In this document: piece by piece, positions 14,101 through 29,100 of the stretch
Layout: each line of letters begins with the position of its first letter
Position numbering within the stretch: position 1 is the first letter of the stretch
DNA from: Apostichopus japonicus
Lineage: Eukaryota > Echinodermata > Holothuroidea > Aspidochirotida > Stichopodidae
DNA: 64,000 nucleotides
NCBI RefSeq assembly: GCF_037975245.1
Contig: NC_092580.1
Location: forward strand, 23,331,001-23,395,000
Direction: 5' to 3'
Notes under the pieces: model-generated
The model's database searches: none
Told to the model about the DNA's origin: nothing
The model's input: only the letters and a program-made list of their open reading frames with translations
Program-made: the position numbers and the translations under genes

Positions 14101-17100
14101 AAAATGCTCCTTTGATAAATATATCCCAAAAAGACACTGCTGAAAACAAGACCATATCCATATCCATTAACAATGCTAACTGGTTATCTAAAAAAACAGT
14201 GTTACATCATGCAATGGAAACATCAACCCCATAATACAGCTTAAATTCAAGAAAAAGAAAAAAAAAATCCTTACCATGTTTCGTTGAGTATTTATCAAGG
14301 TCCTGTCGATGGGAAAGGAAAATTTATATATTAATAATGTGAAAGGTTAAAAGAACAAGGCCATATGAGAGAGGCCATACAGAAACTAGAGCAGCAAACA
14401 CACCTGAATCTCAATTTCTGTGATTACAGAGTATTGCACAATAGAGGACATAGTGACACATATAAACATTTCGACTCACTGGTCGAGATGTAAATTCTTC
14501 AAATTTGATGTAGCGTATTGAACAAACACACATTCCATTAAAGACCATCTGATACCCATCCTGACGACATATACAATCTCTTTCCGTGCTTAGAGGGTGC
14601 CCCTCACCCACCCACCTCCCTCACCCACCTCCCTCACCCACCTCCCCCACCAATAATCATACTATCTTTATGAGATTTAAGAAACAAAATCTTTGCCTTT
14701 TGCAAAAGCGAAAAAAAAAACGAGCAATGAAGGTCAGGTAGTCTGACAAACGAATGAAAAGTACTTTGATTTTGCTCGACTTGGACAAATGTCGTCTACG
14801 GGATTGCACAAAAATGAATGCGAAAGTCTAACTTTGCATTAAAATAGTTTATTTGTGTTTCAATTGCTTTACTTTCGATGTCTCATTTGATAATAAATAA
14901 AACAGAAGAGATACTTGACTGAATAATATAAACACAGCATATCATTGCAAAGTATCTCTTATTGATCACTGGAGAGGCTACATCCTACTGTTAACAATAC
15001 AGCACAAACTTCCTTTATAAATGCTTTTCTGTTTTTGTCTTCAATTGCATTATTTGCATCTCTCTCCCTGTGTGTTTGTAATGATATTACCAAACGATCA
15101 ATTTTTGAAAGAAATGAGTAAGGACATCATGTGCTAACAAAACATACATTTCATTTACAATCTCACAAGAAAAATTCCAAGTTCTAACGTTAAGTGTTTC
15201 TTGTACTACGGTTGTAGACATAACTTAACGATGTATCAAGTAGGCTGCAGTAACTGATCAAAAATACTTTGAATGTTGATTTCGAATTCCAGATATCAGT
15301 TCCAATGAAGTTTATTCATGTCACACCCACAATTTATCTATGAGAGGACACTGCCGAAGAAAGACCCAGTTTAATAACAGAATGCATGTATCCTGACATA
15401 TGAGGGTACGGTAGCTTAGCTTCTTACGATAGAAATGCCAAAGAGCGATGTAAATCTACTCGAGAAAAAATATACTCAATATCAGACAACTGAAGGCCTA
15501 AAACACTTATAGTAAAACAATTTCAACATTGATCAAGAATCTTTCACATGAAATGATAACCATTTCTTTAATATTTTTTTTTACAAAAAAACTGATTAAA
15601 TTGCTGAACACGGATTACTGTAGAATAGACAGCCCATTTGTACTTGCTTAGAATGGTCTGTGCTCAACTCAAACATGTTTTTGGACTTACATCTTTACTT
15701 GGATTAGCGTTGACAGCGTTGAAACTGACGTTGGGAGCGGAGGTGGACCTCTCCCTGGGTATACTGATGCGTGGGATTTCCCTCGGTTGCGAATGAGATG
15801 AAGAAGAGGAAGTTGGGGTTGTGACCGGCGATTCATCCTCGTCCATTTCCCCACCGTACGAGCCGTCTTCAGCATTCTTTCTGGAATCGTCTTTGCCTTC
15901 AGCCATTCCTAGTAATCTGTTTACGAGGATAAATCACATCAATATTTTACTGGATGATAAAATTTCCATTGAACAGTAATTCATGAACAAAGAGAAAGAA
16001 AGAAAGAAAAAGAAAGAAAAAAGGCAAAGACGAGCAAAAGGGAAAATTTCATTTTTCAGTTTAAAAAATTGTAAGAATAACGGTAAAATAAAATAAAAAT
16101 AAACATTCCATGCCAGATGATGATGATGTCAGGTAGTTCCTATCTATAGTATCCCCAAAAACATCAATTTCTCGTATGAATGTTTCAGACAGGTTTCACC
16201 TTCCTTGTAAGTGGGGGGGGGGTGAGGGGGGGTTGGACTGATACAATGACACGCTGGACAAACCGCCGGCTACAGATGAGAAAGAACATAATTTTGAAGC
16301 CAGAGAGAATGCTGATCGTCAAGTAAACTTACACTCTGTACATGTTCTCCCCCATCATTGACACACACTTAGTAGGAACCTTGCTGGCACAGCGCTGATG
16401 AAACTTGTAACCACACGTCTGACACCGGAAACTATGGAAAAGTAACTTCTGACAGCTGTCACAGAATACTAGGGAAAAGAATGTCTTGCGTACCTTTGAA
16501 GAGAACAAACCAAACAAGGAATTGATGGAAAAAATCACATCTCAAGCCATTTCTCTTTTACTAAATGACTGACTTTGCACTAACACTGTAAGAAATTCTG
16601 CAACTGCAAAGATAATTTTCACTAAGTCACATCTTACAAAAAAAAAAAAAAAAATTGGAACCAGTGGATGTAATGGATATCAACCCTGACTTGGTCCCTG
16701 AACTCATGATCGTATAAGTCATGACTGAGTTAGTAGAACACAAGACATTGTTATGATCAATGTTTTGAATTTCGTTTTGGCTAAAACTTTGTCAATCTGT
16801 CAAAAATTTGTCAAACTTGCCTTACAATTTCTATCTAAGTTTCCCTTCAAAGTACCACAATCAAGCTCATATTCAGAGAACACCAAACCTTCAGAATGCT
16901 TCTATCGCTGTACAATTGCATATGAGGAGCATAAAAACCTACATGTTACCCAAAGAGTTTTACTTTTAATTCTGAATATCATCAAGATGACCAAGTCACA
17001 TTAGACTCCAGGCGTTGCACTTTTTGCTAATTATTTACAATTTTATAAATTAGTTACAATTGTCACATGGGTATGCTGAGAAGCCATGGACATTTTCTTT

Positions 17101-20100
17101 ACCTGAATGAGCTCAAAGGAAACAGTTCTGTCTTTGAGCACTTTAAGAATTGTTTTTTTGAATGAATGAAAACAACATGCCTTTATTGAATTCATTCAGA
17201 AATACTTTGGCCTCCACCAATACCAAAATTAGCTGAGATATTCCTATGGGGCATCTACATAAAAGTATGACGTTCATGTAAGCTAAGCATGGTGATTTAT
17301 CAGGCTTATAAGCCAGGGCATTACAAACACACACACACACACATTTGTATTTCATTCCAACCGAGGACCCCATTGTATTTTCCATTGTTCAAATCCACGT
17401 ACCCTAACCTTAACAATACCCCATACAATAGAATTCTTCCGAGGACTTGGTGATTCTTTAGAAATCACAACCGAGGACCTGAAATTCTTTTGCTCAAGTC
17501 CACGGTCAGATAGAAAAACAAACGCACACATACACACAATCACCATCGCATAGAGTCTCATTGTCTTCAGCATAGAATCAACAGCTCCACAAGGTCACCT
17601 CAAGTACACTCTTAAAATCTCTGATACTTACAAAATTGTGAGAAATGCTGCTGGGAACCAGAAATTTGTCTGAGAGTTCAACAGTTATCTAAAGGACAAA
17701 GAGAACAAAGGTTTACACAGGTTATGAATAATAGAATTTTAGTTTATCTTTTGCATAATTTGGTAACTTGAACGTTGAAGCTTAAACATGACTATATTTG
17801 AATCCACATGACTTTTGTGGCTAAATGAAATTCCTTAAATGACTGAGAAAAACCCTGTCTCAAGGCTTTTTTTAAAATTTTGCATTTTTTTTTTAGTTCA
17901 TACTTTGTTATCTGGGGATGAAGACAAGTGATCAAGTGAACAGATTCTACTAAAATATACAGAAAATACATACTATTTCTTGCAATATCATGATAGATAA
18001 GACTCACCTCCCCTCCAGATAAGTACATCATATCTGTGTCCCAGGATATCTGGGTCTTCTTATCATCATTGCATTTGTATACTACACACATCTCCGGAGT
18101 TAGCTCTCTCATCTTCATAGCTTTTGATAGGGCATCACGTAAACTTGTGCCTTGCTTTGCTAAGACCTGTGGGAAATAAAGTGGAAAATCATTTAATGGC
18201 AAGATGGACAAACTGCTCGATGGTGGGCGCCCGAGGGGTGGGACCTAGTACCCGCCAGAACTCGCATCACCGCGCTACAAAATGCCGAAGGGCCTGTACA
18301 GAGTCTGAAAGGTAACAGGCAACGAACATTGTTGGTGTTCGCCAAGCTGCTGCCTTAAGGATGTCCTCTATTGGAAAGAGAGCTGTCCAGGCCGCTACTC
18401 CTCTGATATCGTGGGCTCTCGGTGTAGTTGTGCCAACTGGGAAGTGGCCGATAATCTCTGTCAGTCACCGAGAAAGGGTGTCCTTAGACCCCGCTGAGTA
18501 AGGTGCTCAGGGTAGAGTAAACAAGGATGTGGTAAACCCCGGAGTTCGAGCCTCTAGAGGACAAATTTGCATGTAGCCTCGAGGACATCCCTATGGCAGG
18601 AGGAACATTGCCTCCAGAACTGACAAAGCGGACGGCGGAGATCTTCCGAAAGCACTCGGGCTTTGAAGAGTCACCAGACCTACCACAGAAACCAACTCAG
18701 GTCTCCAAACTGACGGCGACATGGGAGGTTGCGAGCCGACCAAGAAACACCATGCCAGTCGACGCCTCGTGCTATGATAGGTTCGAGGCGATCGCAGATA
18801 AGAAGAGATGGACTGCATTGCCAGCAAAGGCAGAATGATCCATCAGAGCACCAGAGGACGCTTGGAAAGCTCTGTTTCAGTGCCCATTCATCCCGCAGGA
18901 GGCTAAAGAAAAATGATCGGAACAGGGGTCTTCAACTGCACATATCTTCAGAGACCCAAATCAGAAGAAATTAGAGGAGATACTGATCAACGTGGCCGTA
19001 GCAGCACGTTCAGGTATGAAGTGTACCTCCGTCCTCATGCTTGCCACGGAAGTACTTTTGAGGCACCACCAACAGCTCCCTCAAGACGACAACCATGTCC
19101 CCAGAAATGAAGCTGGACAACTATTACTACTCCTGGGTCCGCTCGTGAGGCTGGCGTTTGATCAATTTGCCGAGTCGCCACACGATCAGTGAAGGCCAGG
19201 AGGGATAATGTCATATCTTCCATCCGTTGGCCATTGGTGGAAGCCAAGGCAAGGATGTTGGCCTTACCGTCCCTTGAAGCTGTTTGGGGGAAACTGCCAA
19301 CAGAAATTACAGGAAGAAGTGTCCCGCAGAGAAACCCTTGCTAAAGTTGAGAGGTTTACCGAAAGCCCTGCAATCTAGGGTGTCCTCTCCAGCGACTACT
19401 TCCTCCGGTTCTGGAATTAGTGGCGGGAATAAAACTTCTTAACAAATTATAACAAAAAGATGGGAGAACAGGGGAGGGGAAATAAGCCAACAAAGGAAGA
19501 GATGTGTAAAAGTACCTTAACAACAGGCCTCGGCTAGAGGCCTGCTGCTTACAAGGTATTCATAAAATAGGCCTGAAAAAGCCACCCCAAACAAAGTGAG
19601 GAAAAACCAGGGACGAAACCTGGAGAGAAATACTCAAGGAAACAAGAGAGGTAATAAGGGAACAATATAAACAACAGAAAAGTGAACTATCCCTTATAGC
19701 GTGTGTGTAGGTAAAAGGCGGGAAAACTAGCGTAACTAAGGTAAACAATTTGCGAAACTGCTTCCCGCACTAGTGTTTGCACAGAAAACACGGAGCGAAT
19801 GCCGCTCCACCAAAACAGCCCTAAAAACCCTTCTAATAATAAGAAAAGGATACTCATCGGGCTGCATATTACTTCAAAACTCTTCCAAAAACAGTGAATG
19901 GGAAAACCTCCAATCCTAGGAAACCGAAGTGGACAAAATCCAATGGAAAAAATCCGTTCGAAAATAACTATCTAGACACTTTGGATGGTAGAATGAGAAG
20001 GAAGGGCGGTGACCGGAGGAGCCGGTCGTAGAGGGTGCACAGGGTTAAAAAAGTTACCAGGACATTCTAGGCGTGGTAGAATGAGGGTGCTAAGGTTGTG

Positions 20101-23100
20101 TGGAGACAGGTAAGCAAGGAACGAAGTAAATAAGGGAGCTTACCATCCTTATTGACAAAAACTATCAGACTTTCATCTTCAATTTTGATTTGAGGAAAAT
20201 GGAAATGTACAGATTGAAATACAGACAAACCTGTATTTGGAAATTCCCCTCATATTTTTATTCTTCTTTTTTTTTTACAAAAATATCCACCGCTACTAAA
20301 TCTTTCAATGTTGGTAGAATGAAATGACTGTAAAATTAACAATACACAGTTCCCATGGATTCATTTGAACCCTGTCAAAAATGGCAGACACGCCAAACTC
20401 CAATCTATCTCAGTGATGTACTCTAATGATTAGGAAAACAGCACTCGGAAAGAATAGCAAAGAAATCCAGAAAATATCTTTCTCCAGGGTGATTACCCTG
20501 GCAACCGTTGGTCGTCTCTCTCAGACAGGCAACAACCTTTTCCGGAGAATAGACTGGGTTCGCATGGACACGAACAGAATCTTGGAACAAATTTCACGGA
20601 TCCCAGACACTTCAATGATACGAGCAGTACTTCAATGACAAAATGGTCGACTTTTACTAGCTTGAAAGGTACTGTGACTTTTCAGGTATCCCTTTCGGTA
20701 TAACATGCTCTCTACAGTCTTGAAGTCAAAAACTAAATAGCTTTACCAACTTAAACAATTTCTACAATTATCCTTTCTCATGCATTTCATTTTCAATTCA
20801 ATACCAAACTCTTTGTAACACAGTTTACAGAAGAACTGAACTTACTCTGCGAGATTACTAACGAAGAAAGGTTTTAAAATCATTAGGTGACACATATAAG
20901 AATTCAGTTTCTCAAAACTACTTAAATTGAACACGGTCAGTTAGTGAGGTTCGACAAGGAATGCCATGAGGGTTTGCAAAATTTAATAGCACTTCCACGA
21001 TTGCATCTGACAAAATGATGCCAATTTGCAAACCTGGAAACAGCAAGGCAACCTACATAACCAAAGGTAGCTCATAGTCCATGCTCGTGGCTGGCCACGG
21101 ACAATCCCAGGTGGGTACCGACTGACCACGATCTATGTGACTGAATCACCGGCCTAATAAAGCTGCAGCAGCAGCTCATACAGGGAATTATCGGGACACC
21201 AAACGGGTATGATCTTGAAAGTAGCGGACAGACTGAACATTTATTGGAATTATAGCTTGTCAATACAATCTAAAAGCTTCACGTAACTAAATGTGAGAGA
21301 CACAGGTTTATATTTAACTAAACGAGGAGGAAGTCGAAAGCAAACTGTGAGTTTTACAGCGCGAATCAGTATACTTGCATTTCGTGTCTGGCAATCTGAA
21401 CACGTAAGAAATGCTGCAAGTTCAACAGAGAAATATTTAGATGAGTTTAATGCATGCTGCTCGGACCTTTGAAGCATCCTTGATGACATTTGTGGTCATT
21501 GAAATTGGCCTCCTTGTTTCCAAATTTGATTACTGATTAAATGACTTTTGCTACTTTTGCTAACAGCCATGGTAATTTTTTTCACATGTGTGTCATGCTT
21601 TGAAAAGTGAGTATATAAGTATATTAAAATATGATATTTAAACAAAACATAAAAGAAGGATGAATAAACTTACAGAAGTCCTCTGTTTGTTGGGTAAATA
21701 TGCTCTAACTGGTGCATTGGGTGATTTAGGTGGATGCTTTGTCTTCAGGTGACGCTCCGGTGGTTCTAACGAAGGGTAACCACTATCCTCAGATACGTTA
21801 ACAAAGACTTCCTGGTCAGATAAGGGACTATTGGATGAAGAGGTGGCATGTCCATTGCTCATTTCCTCTCGCAGTTCCTGCTCCCTGTACTGAAGTTGGA
21901 ACAACTCCTCTGTCAGAGCTTCGTACTCCTACGAATGACAAAAGATCAGTCCATGTCAACGAACATCCCAGATATGATTTACAACATAGGGATATCCTAC
22001 AGCAGTCCTACAGTAGTCCCCTACCATCCCTCCCTCCCCCTACCATACCTCCCTCCCCCTACCATCCATCCCTCACCCTACCATCCTATCTCTTCACCTC
22101 GTTGCTCATTCCCATTTGTATTATAAAAAATCATTACAGATCATCAACATTCCAAAAATTCAAAATTTATCTTCAAGGTACTAAGACGGGGCAACAACTC
22201 ATGGAAACTGATACACAAAGCTACCAAGTAGTCTAGATTGGAAAGCTACATTAGACATGCTAGCTAAAATCACTTTCTATCATAGCATTGTACATGTATA
22301 GAAAAGTACAGCGTCCAACAGGCTTGTAGAATGAGTACTAGGGCATGAGTACAAAGTACCTGTTGGTGTAAGTACCAGTACTTGCACAAGAGTATCTATA
22401 ACAGAGTCCCCCAAAAGGCCCCGGGTACCAGTATGAGTACAAATCTACCAGTATGAGTACAAATCTACCAGTATGAGTACAAATCTACCAGTATGAGTAC
22501 AAATCTACCAGTATGAGTACAAATCTACCAGTATGAGTACAAATCTACCAGTATGAGTATGAGTACTTAAAGAGACCTGTATATTAAATGCTAGAGTACA
22601 AACTGTACGAGTACACACTCATAACAAGTCTGATATCAAAATTAGATCACTATAGTTTTGAACTATTCGCACATACTATTTTGTTCACAATTTGTCTTTT
22701 TAGACATTTTTTAGTGTAAGTAGTATCTCACAGACAGCATTACTCACATTATGGCGGAGACAAAATTCTGGTCACTAAACGGAGGATCGGTAAAAATCAG
22801 TAAAAAAACATGTTTTTTAAACCTGGACAGGTCTACATCTTTACATACCTCGACAATAACCGTTGAAGGTTTGATCTGTTTTTCAAACTTTCCCATCAGT
22901 TCTTCTATATTTTTTCGGGCTAAAACCATATGTTGCAAGATGGACTCAAGCTGTAAAAGAAAACAAGAATACAAAAAAAACAAGAAAGGATTATTACAAA
23001 GGGAAAATGCACCCTGGTAATGATTGATTCACAGCTTGTGAAAATTATGACTATGACATAAAGCAGAACATCAAAGCCAAGGTCCCTTGTTACGACAGCT

Positions 23101-26100
23101 ATTCCAATTTGGTTTATCACTCTTGTATAGAACTGCACTACAGACCTGCTAACATTACAGAACATTTTAAGTGTAACAGTTGTTAGATTAATGGTTCAAT
23201 TTGGCCTCATCTCAGCACACACCACTTCTTAGCCACTTCCCTGACTTCACCAGTATTGCCCTCATATATACTAAAAAGGTCAAATCATAATTTCCATTGG
23301 GTTCTTGCACTCGCCAAGTCTGGGGCTGCATACCATGTGTGAAGTTCTTTTGTGTTATCCTGTTAACAAAGTTTTCAGACTTTGACCAATGACCATTGAA
23401 CTTCACAGAAAACAATAGGGTTCTTGTACTTAATAAGACGGATCCACATACCAATCATGAAGTTAATCCACTATGAAATGTTTGAGTTACTGTGTTAACA
23501 AGCAAGTGTTACATACATACACACACACATACACATTTTTGTATTACATTCAGACCGAGGACCCCATTGTACTTTCCATTGTTCAAATCCACATACCCTA
23601 ACCTTAACAATACCCCATACAATAGAATTCTTCCGAGGACGTGGTGATTCTTTAGAAATCACAACCGAGGTCCTGGAATTCTTTTGATCAAGTCCTTGGT
23701 CAGATAGAAAAACAAACACACATACACACACGCATATACGCCATCACCACCACATAGATTCCTTCTGCATCCGGCAAGGAATACAAAATGTTACAAACGG
23801 TGAGCAAATACAACAGTACTATTGTTATGTAATTCCTACAATAGCTGCTGAAATCAATTCATAAAATAAATTATGAAAACTTTTTGAAGGTCCTTTCAAA
23901 GGCCTCACAGGCAATACCTAGTGCACAATAACTTTTCTGCTCTCCTTAAGGTCCCCGAAAAACCTACTCCACTGGTCAAGTACTGCAGTATAAAACTCCC
24001 TTTACAGCATGGACACTACACTTAAGAATACACCTGCATACACACCCATACAAATACATACAAATACATACAAATACTGTACATGCATTCAACCCTGCAA
24101 ACACAAACAGCAATCCACATTGTATAAAAGACTTGGATTTGCATATGTAACACTGAAACAAATTTTCCTACATTAACCTTATGGGTTTTTTCCACATGGT
24201 GTAACACCTGTCTTTGAAAGCAATGCAAACCTATGTGATGTATGCACTGCATTTTTAGGTCCCTGGGCAGTATCCAGGTGCTAAAACTGCCAAACATTTG
24301 AGGCTGCATCAAATAGTGAGGTTGACAGGTTTGTCTATTGCAACCTGTGTTCTTAAAATGCATTAACACTTTTTCTCCCTTTTTGGTAATAAGTGCCTGT
24401 GTTTGAAGAAGGTAAATTATGGAAATGAAAAAGCATCACATGATATGATTCAATGTCTGTTGTCACTGTAAGGTAAAGTACTGGATAAATAAATAGAACA
24501 AACGTATATGATCCATGCTTAAGTACTTTTTTGGTATAATAAAATGATTTCAGCAGAAATCCTTATTGAGTGTGAAATGGGATTTTTTTTTTTTTTAAAT
24601 TAAAAAAAAAAATTAACACAAAATTAAGCAAATAAAAAGAGAGAAGAAAAAAGTTTAATTAGTATTAAAAGTATTTACATATCAGTGTAATAACTTTATT
24701 TTGATGCAGAGTGTTTGCCCATTAAAACTACACATGTACGGAAAGTACACAAAATGTCTGAATCATACTGAAGTGGAACAAATACATTGTACAAAACACC
24801 AGGCTATAAAGTACTGTAGCAGTCTCAAATGCTATATCACACTCCAGGTTGTGCATTTTGAAGCATGTCAGTGCATCCTACAGCACCCCTAATCTCTTAA
24901 ATGTGATTTTGAGCACACCTGGATTTTTAAAAGACCAAGGCCTGTTTATCCTTGAAAGCAGTATCACTTCCATATGTTCAGTACATAGCATTTGACAAAC
25001 AAGGTGCCCTCATACCTACACACAAGGTGCCCTCATACCTACACACAAGATGCCCTCATACCTACATACAAGTAGCCCTCACACATACACACAAGGTGCC
25101 CTCATACCTACACACAGGGTGCCCTCACACCTACACACAAGGTGCCCTCACACCTACACACAAGGTGCCCTCACACCTACACACAAGGTGCCCTCATACC
25201 TACACACAGGGTGCCCTCACACCTACACACAAGGTGCCCTCACACCTACACACAAGGTGCCCTCATACCAAAACAAAAGATGCCCACATACCTACACACA
25301 AGGTGCCCTCATACCTACACACAAGTTGCCCTCATACCTACACACAAGGTGCCCGATACCTACACACAAGGTGCCCTCATAACTACAGACAAGGTGCCCT
25401 CATAACTACAGATGAAAGAGCTTTCCCAAACTGCGTGAGAAGTACCGTACACTACACTTCTTTATACTTTTCCAAACTTGGAGGCGATCTACCAACTAGG
25501 ATCATCACCAAATGAGATTGCTCTAACAAACTTCTTTCCTTTAAGCTTACTTAAAGCAATAACCTAAGGTTTAATATCAAAACAATATAAAGTCAACAAA
25601 TGGGAATCAAGCATGCTGGGTCTTTAGTGAGGAAGGGGTAGTGAGGAGGGGGTGTAGTGGGGGGTGGGGTGGGAATAGAAGGACAGGATGAGGGGAGAAT
25701 TTTATCCCCTACATTTTCTACTACATGGACACTGTCAATTTTTGTGCAACTGCAGGTATTGTCAATATTTCCCTGCAGTTTTAACACTTCACGTACTAGT
25801 ACTGTAGTACTTACAATGTGCAAACTATTATAAATTTGTTTGCTTTGACATCATGAATATATTTTTTTCCATTTTGTGTCATAGTCCATGCTTCATTTCT
25901 TTCAACAAAATCCCTAAGAATTCATTGGAGGAGTCCTTCGTGCAGATTAAAAGTACGCTGACTTTTACGATTAGTTTGTCCTCTCTCTTCGTACCTTTAT
26001 AGCCAGATAAAGAATTACGCTAATATTTGCATATTCCACATTCGATGTTTCCTCCTAACCTCAGATATATTGAACAAGAAAACAGCTAAACAGCTCATCT

Positions 26101-29100
26101 ACAGAACCAATTTGAACAGCTTTCCAGGAAGTACAGGGTGTGTATCCTTATCTCTCCCAGCACACACACAGTAGTTAAGCCCTCATGATTTGCTGTACAA
26201 GGAAATAGCCAGCTTCTGCCATCCCCAGGTATCTAAATGTTTCACAGTATCTGACTCACTCTTGACCTGATCCAGGTATTGAAATATGATTACTACCTTG
26301 GAAAACTGACAGAGACTCCATCAGGAATAACACAGAACTGTCCCCTATAGTATATGTACAGCAAGTTTGTTGTAGTATATATACTTATAGCAAAGTGTCA
26401 TTCATTGTCTTTAGTAAGGTTGAGATTATGTGTGTGTGTGTGCATTATGCGTATGTGTGGAGGGGGGGGGGATGCATGGGAGGGGGAAATTACTAGGTTG
26501 GATGGATGGAGGTACTCAGATGAAGGGTTCGTGTGGAAGGGTGGGTAAATGAGATGCAGCAGTTGGTAGGAATTAAAGATGATATTGCAAGCTGTTGGTT
26601 ATATTTGCTATTGTACATAACATATTGGGCCATACTTGTAGCAGTGTTCAAAGTGAGTGAAGGTAAGAATGCAAACTGGGTGTTTGAACCAGAAAGCCGA
26701 AAGGCTTAGTGGTTCCTTACCCATAGGAAATATTATTTAAGTACTGTGGTTTCAAATTGACACATCTTCTTCATTATGAAGTTACTGTGTTCACACTTTG
26801 GTATAGACTATAGAATATTTAAGATCTATGGGCATTGACTAACATTTTTGTGAACCATGAATCACAGTATGAGTCATCAAAGGGTTACCTCTGAGATAGC
26901 ATGATTACAAGGCATTTAAATTTTGACCTCTAATCTCCACCATTTTTAATAGGGTTGTTGTACTCACCACAGGTCTTTTTTTCAAATAATTTAACAATGG
27001 AAGATTGAGCAGATTGATGTCATGTTAACATGGTCATAAATCAGCTTATTGCATTCAATTTTGGGCATTACATGCCAGATATTCAGTACAGAATCCAGAC
27101 ATGTTTTCTTGCTTGATATATCTTGTTTAGAAGTTTTTCACCATATGACCTCTGGTAACCTCAAATGACCTTTGAGCTCCACCAAAACAGTAAGGTTCTT
27201 CTGCTCAATGCAGGACACCCACACAACATGTATGAGATTCATCAAAGTTTCCCTTCTTGAGCTATGGTATTTACAAGGTTTTCAGTTTGACCTCTGGTGA
27301 CCCCAAATGACTTTTGACCTCCACCAACAACATATGGTGCATATACTCAATATGGGGCATCAAAATGCCAAGTAAGAGATCCCTCATGGTTACCCTCCTT
27401 GAGATATCATGTTCACAAGCACACATCCAGGCACACACACACACATACCATTCATCACCATGTCATAGATTCCTTTTGCGTTCAGCAAGGAATCAAACCT
27501 ACCAAGTAGAATGCAAATCCAAATGGATTCAAGCCAACCAAACAGATTCAAGCAGAGTTATAATCTATATAGAAACCAAGTTAGAGACTGCTTAATGGTA
27601 GATTCAGAAGGAAGAGGGCAGTTACACTACATACAGTAGGTTCATTGCAGGCCCAAATTGTAATGGGCTAGCTAGATCAGAGTGTGTTTACATGTATAGG
27701 AGAGATGTAAGAGAGGAATTCTCCCATTAAACAATACAAAACTAATGGTCAGAGGCATAGTTGAAATGAGGATACACTTCTAGTGGCTGTAGGAGGAAGA
27801 ATAAAGACCGGAACCGGACCAGTTGCCAGGAGGCGAGACAGTGTCTTGGTTGTTGGGAAACAGGAACTGTGAGTCCTACGGGATGTTCATTTTTGATCAA
27901 TATGTCAAACTGTTGGAGTGATCTGTATGTAGGTGGGTGAATAGCACACATGCTTTGGGGGTGATACCAATTTATAAATCTGGGAGTATTAGGCTACATT
28001 GCAATCTGAATTTGATGTAAACGACTGGTCATCTGCCGGACAACCTCCATAGCTGATTGTGGTTGTCCAAACAGAAATTTGGTCTTTCTCTGGCGACCAG
28101 AATACAGTACTGACACACTGTTAAAATTTTATCCTGGGACTGAAAACAAGACAACCGCTGAAAACCCAGACAAAACCAACCATTGGTTTGAGAGCCCTGG
28201 TAGAATATCATTATACCATGCCACATTATTATTATTATTATTACTATTGGTAATTCAGTAAACTTGACTAATAGACTCAGTCACCAAAGTCCCTCTACGT
28301 TCTGCAGTCTTGTCCTTAATGATAATCCAAACCATTATTTAAGACAATACGTTCTCATGTGTGGAATATTACAAACTTGTCAAATGAGCTCATACAGGAA
28401 ACACCTATTTGAACTTCAAAGTACTGAATAGAAAAGATCAAACTGTGACTCAGAAGCTGGCTCCATTGTTCTTTTCATTTTTAATGCAAAGTCTGCACAG
28501 AAAAGTATCACAACCCAAAAAATTGTAAAGAGAAGGCACTTCCTTGTGGCAACTTATAGGACCCTTGGACAATGTTGCTAAAAACATGTATTCACTATTA
28601 AAGCAGACACTAGCTATCTATCTCACTGTTTACAATATGGACCCTGATGAATTAAACAGGACACAACCTAAACTATCATCTTGAACAGCTTAAATATTAC
28701 TCACATAATCTTTGTTGTGTTAACAATTCCACCAAACAGCTAAGAATAATCTTGCTCCTTGGGGATATATAGTACAGTTTAAAGTCTCAATATGTGTTTG
28801 TTGATGAATTTTGGAAAACAAACTTCGAAGCAGATTCAACATTTCTTATTCTAAACGCGCTCTGACCAGGTGGGTTTAATGGAGAAAAGCTGTCGCGATC
28901 GAAAGAAAGAAATTAATTTTCTGTTGCCCTTCTGGCGTGAACGATTTACCGTAAAATCACTGTGACCGCCCACTTCAGCATGTTCATAAATTCCCCCACC
29001 CCCCCTCCCAGAAAATAAACATCATAATTAAAAGAAAAAACAAAATAAAATTAAAGCACATGTGGTTTGATGATGTCATATTTAGAGTCGATCAGCCTTG

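Noticed and set aside
15664-15906. Internal ATG ([10 protein letters not shown]) as an alternative start for a short Raf
   Set aside because: It lies inside exon 7 with conserved acceptor and phase from the zinc-finger exon; no promoter evidence.
24952-25515. 187-codon plus-strand frame plus two overlapping frames
   Set aside because: Product of the 23-bp minisatellite, open in all three frames with the same repeated words.
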